Part shown: positions 1 through 4,703 of the stretch, one piece after another
How the letters are laid out: every line of letters begins with the position of its first letter
How positions within the stretch are numbered: the stretch's first letter is position 1
Assembly: GCA_007116445.1 (NCBI GenBank)
Contig: SKIM01000189.1
Span: forward strand, 1 to 5,830
Origin: Natronohydrobacter sp.
GTDB lineage: Bacteria; Pseudomonadota; Alphaproteobacteria; Rhodobacterales; Rhodobacteraceae
DNA: 5,830 nt
Reading direction: 5' to 3'
Translations under genes and position numbers: made by a program
Notes under the pieces: model-generated
What the model was told of the DNA's origin: nothing
The model's database searches: none
Seen by the model: only the letters and a program-made list of their open reading frames with translations

Positions 1-1025
1 ACCATCTTGCTGTCGGGCGAGATCAGCACCTCGACGGTCGTGGTTTCCACAGATGACAGCCGGTCAATGTCCCGCTGTGGCCCGATCAGATTGGGGTCTT
101 CGGGGTCGCCACTGTCGACCTGCGCCACATCGGGATTCTGCTTCAGGCCCAGAACCTCGGACATCTGCGTGCGCAACACGACACGGTCGCCCGCCTGCAG
201 GGTCACCTGCGCCATATCGCCCCAACGCAACGAGGCATCGCCGCGCAAGACGTCGATCACCCGCGCCCCTTCGCGCTTGAACATGTCAACATCGGCCAGC
301 TTGCGCCCGACCAGCCGGGATGCTTCGGGGATGGCCACTTCGGTGAAGAACTTGGCCTTGGAGCGGTTCGAGAGAACATCGCTCATCGATGCACGGTCGG
401 GCAACAGCCTATGACCGAACAGCGCGAGATACAGCACCCCTGCCACCGCCATCAAAAGCCCAAGCTTGGTGATCTCGAAGACGGAGAACGGGGCCATGCC
501 ATTGGCGCGTGCAACCCCATCGACCAGCAAATTGGTCGACGTGCCGATCAAAGTCAGCGTCCCCCCCAAAATGGCCAGATAGCTGAGCGGAATCAGAACC
601 TTGGACGCGGAAGTGCCCATCTGCTTGGCCAACTGAACGAAAATCGGAATCATCACCACAACGATGGGTGTGTTGTTCACGAAGGCCGAAAGCACCAGAA
701 CCGTCAGGGTCAGCGTTGCCAGCGTGATCCAGGGGCGCTTCTGGATGTTGCGCGCCGCCATCTGCGAAATCAGATCCAGCGTGCCGGTTCGCACCAAGGC
801 GCCCACAATCACGAACAGGGCAGCTATCGTCCAGGGCGCGTGGTTGGAAAAGGCATCGAAGGCCGCGCCTTGCGGAAGAATGCCCAGCACCAGCATCAGC
901 ACCGCGCCGCCGATCGCCGTCACTTCGACCGGATAGGCTTCGCGCATGAAGGCCAAGAACATGCCCAGCACGATCAGCAAAGCGACAATGGCCTGTGTCG
1001 TATCGCCAAGCTCTATGCCGAACAT
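1..1025 (-). CDS. SLC13/DASS-family anion permease with TrkA_C (RCK_C) domain, C-terminus outside window
   Basis: This is an inner-membrane transporter of the divalent anion/sodium symporter superfamily. The frame stays open for 341 codons and runs off position 1. Hydrophobic segments lie near residues 11-27, 34-50, 64-79, 100-130, 145-168 and 186-204. Two conserved family stretches sit in this half: NNTP at 117-120 (the SNT-type ligand-binding hairpin) and GTSTN at 161-165. From about 226 to 294 the protein turns soluble and resembles a TrkA_C/RCK_C regulatory domain, followed by an acidic linker. Family members are usually near 590 residues, with two TrkA_C domains in the middle and a second membrane half, so roughly 250 residues are missing by window truncation, not by mutation. 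The ATG at 1025 fits the usual N-terminus; a G-run (1029-1034) only 3 bases upstream is a poor Shine-Dalgarno. The substrate cannot be read; carboxylates, sulfate or other anions are possible. It follows the phosphoesterase gene by 113 bases on the same strand. Confidence 0.88.
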   Translation of the reverse strand, partial: MFGIELGDTTQAIVALLIVLGMFLAFMREAYPVEVTAIGGAVLMLVLGILPQGAAFDAFSNHAPWTIAALFVIVGALVRTGTLDLISQMAARNIQKRPWITLATLTLTVLVLSAFVNNTPIVVVMIPIFVQLAKQMGTSASKVLIPLSYLAILGGTLTLIGTSTNLLVDGVARANGMAPFSVFEITKLGLLMAVAGVLYLALFGHRLLPDRASMSDVLSNRSKAKFFTEVAIPEASRLVGRKLADVDMFKREGARVIDVLRGDASLRWGDMAQVTLQAGDRVVLRTQMSEVLGLKQNPDVAQVDSGDPEDPNLIGPQRDIDRLSSVETTTVEVLISPDSKM

Positions 1026-1059
1026 GAACCCCCCGTCAGCTTTGCCCTCGCTGTGACAG

Positions 1060-1101
1060 TTGCGCAGAAAGCTGTATCTGCGCAAGCCGTTGCGTGCGCA
1101 A
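1060..1101. repeat. Inverted-repeat cluster (TTGCGCA/TGCGCAA) upstream of the permease
   Basis: A perfect dyad has 9-base arms at 1060-1068 and 1077-1085 with an 8-base centre. It is followed by a second dyad, TTGCG at 1090-1094 and CGCAA at 1097-1101. The heptamer TGCGCAA or its complement appears three times, and the dyad centres are 23 bases apart, about two helical turns. It lies 35-76 bases upstream of the permease ATG and after the phosphoesterase stop. It could be an operator for a dimeric regulator, or an RNA hairpin in the leader or intercistronic mRNA. There is no T-run on either strand beside it, so a classic terminator is unlikely. Confidence 0.5.
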
Positions 1102-1138
1102 TCCGGGCGGCACGGCCGAATTTACCCCACTGCATGCC

Positions 1139-1966
1139 TCAAGCCAGGGTGTCAGGCCCGGCCTGCGACAACCGGCCGCCCACGCGCACCATCTCGATAC
1201 GGGACGCGCGCCCGGTTGCAGGGTCGACTTCCAGATAGGTGCCCGACAGGGTCGCAGCCCCCATCGCAGGCTCGAATCGCGCTTGCGCCATGCCGGTGAT
1301 GAAACGGCGCATAGGCTCGTCCTTATGCATCCCGATGACGCTGTCGTAATCCCCGCACATGCCCGCATCGGACTGAAATCCGGTCCCGCCGTTCAGGATC
1401 TGCGCATCTGCGGTCGGCACATGGGTATGCGTGCCGACCACAAGGCTCGCGCGGCCGTCACACCAATGGCCCATCGCGTATTTCTCGGATGTGGCCTCGC
1501 AATGCATGTCGATGATCGCAGCCTGCACCATCCCGCCACGCGGATGGGCGCGCAAGACCGGCTCGATGGCCGAGAAAGGATCGCTGTAGGGCTGCTTCAT
1601 GAACACCTGACCCAGCACCTGCGCGACCAGCACCCGCGCCCCCGAGGACAGGTCATACACCCGCGCGCCCTGGCCCGGCGCGCCTGATTTGGCGAAATTC
1701 AGCGGACGGATGATGCGCGCCTCCTGAGCGGCAAACTCGCGCATGCTGCGCTGGTCAAACGCGTGATCGCCCAGCGTGACGCAATCGGCACCGGCCTCAA
1801 ACAGAAGTTTCGCATGCTCAGGCGACAGCCCCATCCCGCCGGTGGCATTCTCGCCATTGACCACAACGAAATCGAGCCGCCACTGCGCCCGCAGAGATGG
1901 CAGCATCTGCGTGACAGCCTGCCGCCCGGCGCGGCCCATAACATCGCCCAAGAAGAGTATCCGCAT
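1139..1966 (-). CDS. TIGR00282/YmdB-type metallophosphoesterase
   Basis: This is a calcineurin-like metallophosphoesterase of the TIGR00282/YmdB family, whose studied members (for example B. subtilis YmdB) hydrolyse 2',3'-cyclic nucleotides using a dinuclear metal centre in the cytoplasm. With Met1 at 1966 the likely ligands are D8 (in LGDVMGR), E39 and N40 (NGEN), D67 (LGDH, with H68), H155 (DMHCEATSEK), H180 and H182 (GTHTHVPTAD). The conserved SDAGMCGDYDSVIGM stretch lies near 199-213. The length of 275 residues is normal and no domain is missing. An in-frame ATG at 1978 would add four residues; neither start has a clear Shine-Dalgarno, and 1966 was preferred because the conserved beta strand begins directly there. 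D67 stands where many bacterial members have Asn. The physiological substrate in this organism is not known. It is transcribed toward the permease and diverges from the gene at 2109. Confidence 0.9.
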   Translation of the reverse strand: MRILFLGDVMGRAGRQAVTQMLPSLRAQWRLDFVVVNGENATGGMGLSPEHAKLLFEAGADCVTLGDHAFDQRSMREFAAQEARIIRPLNFAKSGAPGQGARVYDLSSGARVLVAQVLGQVFMKQPYSDPFSAIEPVLRAHPRGGMVQAAIIDMHCEATSEKYAMGHWCDGRASLVVGTHTHVPTADAQILNGGTGFQSDAGMCGDYDSVIGMHKDEPMRRFITGMAQARFEPAMGAATLSGTYLEVDPATGRASRIEMVRVGGRLSQAGPDTLA

Positions 1967-2042
1967 GCCACAGGCCATAGGCGGGCGAAAAGCGCTTCAC
2001 AAGCGAAAACCGCCGATAGCGGCGCGATGCACCCGCATGCGA

Positions 2043-2057
2043 TTAACACCATGGTAA
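2043..2057. promoter_or_regulatory. Possible CtrA-type site (TTAA-N7-GTAA)
   Basis: TTAA at 2043-2046 is followed by seven bases and GTAA at 2054-2057. This is one mismatch from the alphaproteobacterial CtrA consensus TTAA-N7-TTAA. It lies in the gap between the divergent phosphoesterase and unknown genes, 51 bases before the ATG at 2109. A single imperfect match is weak evidence. The gap (1967-2108) otherwise shows only a GCGAAAA direct repeat (1985-1991 and 2003-2009) and no convincing -35/-10 pair. Confidence 0.25.
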
Positions 2058-2096
2058 CTTTTGGCACCTAACGATGAGGTATGTTTGGCTGGTATC

Positions 2097-2100
2097 AGGA
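2097..2100 (+). promoter_or_regulatory. Ribosome binding site that sets the start at 2109
   Basis: AGGA is followed by an 8-base spacer and ATG at 2109. This favours 2109 over the in-frame TTG at 2061, which has no such sequence at the right distance. Confidence 0.6.
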
Positions 2101-2108
2101 TCCGGAAC

Positions 2109-2942
2109 ATGATCACATCTCCGTCCGTAAATGCCCGCATGGGGCTTGTCGCGTCCGCGCAGGTCACCTCAAGCCTCGATGTCTGCCTGCTCTATGACTG
2201 GCAGACCGGACCCGATTTTGACCGATGCTGTGATATGTTGCTGCACCACCTCTGCGACAGCCCTCGCGCGATCACCCGCGCGACCCGCCGCCCCAGCCAT
2301 CTGGACCTGCATTTTGAAACCACGCGCCTGCTGATCGAAAGCTACAATCCAGCGCAGATCGCACAGCCGCTGCGCCCGGCCTGCAGCGGGCCTGATCGAT
2401 CCTGGCGCGATCTCAGGGACGCGCATGCTCGCAGTGATGCCGCAATACGGCTGCGCGTCGCCGCAGGCTTCGACCAGCAGCGCCTTTGCGACCTGCTCAC
2501 TCAGTTGACCACATTGGTCAACCCCACGGCGCTGATCCTCATGGACAGCCATATCGTGCTCACTCATGCCGAATTCAGCGCTGCAAGCTTTGATCAGTTG
2601 GGACTGATCGCGCCGGGACAGGCGCTGATCCGGCGACGCAGGCCAGCGGCCCGCCGCCCTTCGATCTTTGACACATCCCCGCGCAGCGCCATGGCAGCAT
2701 CGCGGCGCACCATGCCTGCGACTGCCAGCCGGGCCGACACTCTTTGCGCAGTGTTGGCAGATGATTTCCGCAAGGCCCCGCGCTGGTCATGGATCTGTAG
2801 CACCAGGCCCGGCCAGCGCAGTATCGCAGTTCTGTCCAGCCGGGACGGGGCGCTGCATCTCGACCCGACGCATGCCGCGCCAGGCACGCTGCGGATCAGG
2901 TTCACAACCTCCCCCGCTCAACGCAAACTGGTGTCGGCCTAG
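2109..2942 (+). CDS. Hypothetical protein, 277 aa, soluble
   Basis: I do not recognise this protein. It reads for 277 residues with GC-biased third positions, a clear Shine-Dalgarno and no membrane segment or signal peptide, so it is probably a real cytoplasmic protein. Residues 22-155 look folded: a strand near 24-30 (DVCLLYDW), a helix with clustered cysteines (C40, C41, C49), then a strand, NPTALILMDSHIVL, and a TxxEF turn near 138-156. Residues 175-208 are basic and low in hydrophobics (RRRR at 175-178), which suggests a linker. Residues 209-277 form a second short region with alternating strands. Cysteines are at 26, 40, 41, 49, 92, 127, 213 and 230, without a metal-binding spacing I can name. 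Codons such as AGG and CGA are more frequent than in moaA, which fits weak expression. It stands alone, diverging from the phosphoesterase and converging on the lipoprotein gene, so context gives no function. Confidence 0.72.
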   Translation: MITSPSVNARMGLVASAQVTSSLDVCLLYDWQTGPDFDRCCDMLLHHLCDSPRAITRATRRPSHLDLHFETTRLLIESYNPAQIAQPLRPACSGPDRSWRDLRDAHARSDAAIRLRVAAGFDQQRLCDLLTQLTTLVNPTALILMDSHIVLTHAEFSAASFDQLGLIAPGQALIRRRRPAARRPSIFDTSPRSAMAASRRTMPATASRADTLCAVLADDFRKAPRWSWICSTRPGQRSIAVLSSRDGALHLDPTHAAPGTLRIRFTTSPAQRKLVSA

Positions 2943-2954
2943 GGCCATGGGCGA

Positions 2955-2979
2955 CCAGACAGCGCGCCGGATCGTCTGG
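2955..2979. terminator. Weak stem-loop in convergent gap
   Basis: CCAGAC (2955-2960) pairs with GTCTGG (2974-2979) around a 13-base loop, just after the stop codon at 2942. There is no T-run on either strand, so intrinsic termination is doubtful. Confidence 0.2.
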
Positions 2980-3012
2980 CCGGTCAGTTGTGGCGGCGTG
3001 GAAGCACGACCT

Positions 3013-3032
3013 GCGTGGCTTACCGACCACGC
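3013..3032. terminator. Stem-loop in convergent gap, possible bidirectional terminator
   Basis: GCGTGG (3013-3018) pairs perfectly with CCACGC (3027-3032) around an 8-base loop. It lies between the ends of two convergent genes (2942 and 3062), where a terminator for both would be expected. No T-tract follows, and GC-rich alphaproteobacteria often use Rho instead. The rest of the 2943-3061 gap shows nothing else I can support. Confidence 0.25.
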
Positions 3033-3061
3033 TGCGGCCCGCCCCCCGTTGGTCCCAGTGC

Positions 3062-3586
3062 TTATTCGGCGTAGACCCGCAGCCCCACCAACTGCGTCAG
3101 CGGCACCCCGAGCGTCGTGAAGCCCGCAAGCGACAATTGACTGCCAGCGCCCGCCGGCGCGCCGGATGGGCGCAATTCGACCCGTAACGAGCCCGCCCCC
3201 TGCTGCAACTCAACCCGGCCCGGCTGCACCCGCGTCACAAGCCCGGTGCGCAGCCAGATACCGCCCTCGCTGGGACTGCCCAGCGCGGCCAGTGTCTCGC
3301 CCAAAAGTTCTGTGCGCGCTGCAGGCGGGGCCAGGGCCACACGGCGCTCTTCTGCTGTGGTCTGATCCAGCGCATCTGGCCGCATCCCGCCCGAACCAAG
3401 ACCCGCAACCCCGGCCGAACCCGGGCGCGCTTGCGGACGCGTCGTCTCATCTGAGGGGGTCAGAACGGCGACATCCGCAGCATCCGGGCGCGCATCGCCC
3501 CCGGCACTGGTCCTGCCGAGCTGCGCACAGCCGCCAAGCGCCACAAGCACCAGAAGAGAGCCAACAAAGATGCGCACGGACTTCAT
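3062..3586 (-). CDS. Small outer-membrane-type lipoprotein
   Basis: A 174-residue secreted lipoprotein is predicted. The start at 3586 gives a textbook signal: a basic n-region (K2, R5), a hydrophobic core at 6-17 and the lipobox LGGC with the acylated cysteine at 20. Alanine and glutamine follow, not aspartate, so outer-membrane sorting is likely. An ATG at 3616 would place ten aromatic and basic residues before this signal and was rejected. Residues 23-85 are low-complexity (Ala, Gly, Pro, Asp, Arg), typical of a periplasmic tether. Residues 100-174 form a compact domain with GGIWLRTGLV, PGRVEL, RVELRPSG and GSQLSLAGF, ending in a strand. I recall similar proteins in Rhodobacteraceae that databases sometimes name D-galactarate dehydratase; nothing here resembles that enzyme. 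The function is unknown. It lies head-to-head with moaA and converges on the gene at 2109. Confidence 0.8.
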   Translation of the reverse strand: MKSVRIFVGSLLVLVALGGCAQLGRTSAGGDARPDAADVAVLTPSDETTRPQARPGSAGVAGLGSGGMRPDALDQTTAEERRVALAPPAARTELLGETLAALGSPSEGGIWLRTGLVTRVQPGRVELQQGAGSLRVELRPSGAPAGAGSQLSLAGFTTLGVPLTQLVGLRVYAE

Positions 3587-3615
3587 CCCGTATGGATACC
3601 GCCAAAAGCGCCACA

Positions 3616-3639
3616 CGGCAATGGGCTTGCCACTTGCCG
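3616..3639. repeat. 24-base imperfect dyad in the lipoprotein/moaA divergent gap
   Basis: CGGCAA (3616-3621) and TTGCCG (3634-3639) are perfect complements. Inside them, on the same centre, GGC (3624-3626) and GCC (3629-3631) also pair, so nine of twelve positions are symmetric. It lies 30 bases before the moaA ATG and 29 bases before the lipoprotein ATG. It may be an operator serving both divergent promoters or a leader hairpin. A GTAT-GG-ATAC dyad (3590-3599) and CGGGCCCG (3642-3649) flank it. No clear -35/-10 pair is visible in the 83-base gap. Confidence 0.4.
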
Positions 3640-3669
3640 CGCGGGCCCGGGATGGCTAGTTTGCGCGGC

Positions 3670-4674
3670 ATGACCGCTCCCTTGATTGACCCCTTCGCCC
3701 GCCCGATCTCTTACCTGCGCGTCTCGGTGACGGATCGCTGCGATTTCCGCTGTGTCTATTGCATGGCCGAACAGATGACCTTTCTGCCCAAGAAAGAACT
3801 TCTGACCCTCGAGGAACTCGACCGGATGTGTTCGACCTTCATCGCCATGGGGGTGGAGAAGCTGCGGATCACTGGCGGCGAACCGCTGGTGCGCAAGGAT
3901 ATTCTGACCTTTTTCCGCGCCATGTCGCGCCATCTTAACAGTGGCAAGCTGAAGGAACTGACCCTGACCACGAATGGCAGCCAGCTGCGCAAATACGCGG
4001 CGGCCCTCGCGGATTGCGGGGTGCGGCGCATCAATGTGTCACTGGACACGCTCGATGACCGGAAATTCGCCGCGATCACGCGCTGGGGACGGCTGGCGCA
4101 AGTGCTCGACGGGATTGCCGCGGCGCAAGAGGCGGGCATGCGCGTCAAGATCAACGCCGTGGCGCTCAAGGGCTTCAACGAGGACGAGCTGTTCACCCTG
4201 CAGCACTGGTGCGCACAGAACGGGATGGATCTGACCTGGATCGAGGTCATGCCGATGGGCGATCTGGGCAATGAAGACCGGCTGGACCAGTATTGGGCGC
4301 TCAGCGATCTGCGCGCGCGGCTTGCCGAACGCTACACCCTGACCGAACTTGCCGAACGCACAGGCGGCCCGGCGCGCTATGTGCGGCTGGAAGAAACAGG
4401 CCAGAAAATCGGCTTCATCACGCCACTGACGCATAATTTCTGCGAAAGCTGCAATCGCGTGCGGCTGACCTGCACGGGCGAGTTGTATATGTGCCTCGGG
4501 CAGGAAGACATGGCCGACCTGCGCGCGCCGCTGCGGGCATCTCCCGACAATGCTCTGCTGCAGGACGCCATCCGCGCGGCGATTGCGCGCAAGCCCAAAG
4601 GGCATGATTTCGACTATTCGCGCCAGTCAGTGTCGGGTCAGGTCACCCGCCATATGAGCCATACCGGCGGCTGA
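3670..4674 (+). CDS. moaA: GTP 3',8-cyclase MoaA (molybdenum cofactor biosynthesis)
   Basis: MoaA is a radical SAM enzyme that converts GTP to 3',8-cyclo-7,8-dihydro-GTP, the first step of molybdopterin synthesis, with MoaC completing cyclic pyranopterin formation. With Met1 at 3670 the protein has 334 residues, a normal length. The N-terminal [4Fe-4S]/SAM motif CxxxCxxC is at C24, C28 and C31, and the SAM-contacting GGEP is at 69-72. The C-terminal cluster that holds GTP is C258-x2-C261-x13-C275, the family spacing, with N262, R263 and R265 between them. The chain ends in Gly-Gly, the conserved tail required for activity in characterised MoaA. The ATG at 3670 was chosen because MTAPLIDPFARPISYLR matches the family start; an ATG at 3652 would add six residues, and neither has a strong Shine-Dalgarno. 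No other moa or moe gene is in the window. It diverges from the lipoprotein and converges on ntrC. Confidence 0.97.
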   Translation: MTAPLIDPFARPISYLRVSVTDRCDFRCVYCMAEQMTFLPKKELLTLEELDRMCSTFIAMGVEKLRITGGEPLVRKDILTFFRAMSRHLNSGKLKELTLTTNGSQLRKYAAALADCGVRRINVSLDTLDDRKFAAITRWGRLAQVLDGIAAAQEAGMRVKINAVALKGFNEDELFTLQHWCAQNGMDLTWIEVMPMGDLGNEDRLDQYWALSDLRARLAERYTLTELAERTGGPARYVRLEETGQKIGFITPLTHNFCESCNRVRLTCTGELYMCLGQEDMADLRAPLRASPDNALLQDAIRAAIARKPKGHDFDYSRQSVSGQVTRHMSHTGG

Positions 4675-4703
4675 TCCGCGCGTCATGTCAGCTTGCGCCG
4701 CCG
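4665..4703. terminator. Stem-loop spanning both stop codons of moaA and ntrC
   Basis: GCTGA (4670-4674) pairs with TCAGC (4688-4692), and CGGCG (4665-4669) pairs with CGCCG (4699-4703), giving two five-base helices separated by a six-base bulge on one side. Both stop codons (4672-4674 and 4683-4685) lie inside it. With only 8 bases between the genes, a shared bidirectional terminator would have to overlap the coding ends as this does. There is no T-tract, so the role is uncertain. Confidence 0.3.

Noticed and set aside
411..1238. Long open frame on the plus strand (275 codons)
   Set aside because: It lies antisense to the permease and the phosphoesterase end. Its translation is rich in His, Gln, Arg and Asn with no domain, as expected for the reverse frame of a GC-rich membrane-protein gene.
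1985..2009. GCGAAAA direct repeat
   Set aside because: It has two copies of seven bases only, with no third copy or flanking symmetry; chance is an adequate explanation.
2061..2108. TTG start extending the unknown protein by 16 residues
   Set aside because: There is no Shine-Dalgarno at this TTG, while the ATG at 2109 has AGGA eight bases upstream.
2504..2522. Perfect dyad with 8-base arms (GTTGACCA, 3-base centre, TGGTCAAC)
   Set aside because: It is inside a coding region, and about one such dyad (centre of 10 or fewer) is expected by chance in a window this long.
2169..2567. Minus-strand frame of 132 codons inside the unknown gene
   Set aside because: It has no ribosome binding site or recognisable motif, whereas the plus frame has a good AGGA spacing and GC-biased third positions.
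3587..3669. Molybdenum cofactor riboswitch before moaA
   Set aside because: The gap is only 83 bases and also serves the divergent gene, too short for the known Moco RNA fold, and I see no matching helices.
4039..4605. Long open frame antisense to moaA (188 codons)
   Set aside because: moaA is certain from its cysteine motifs, and the reverse frame shows no domain or start signal.
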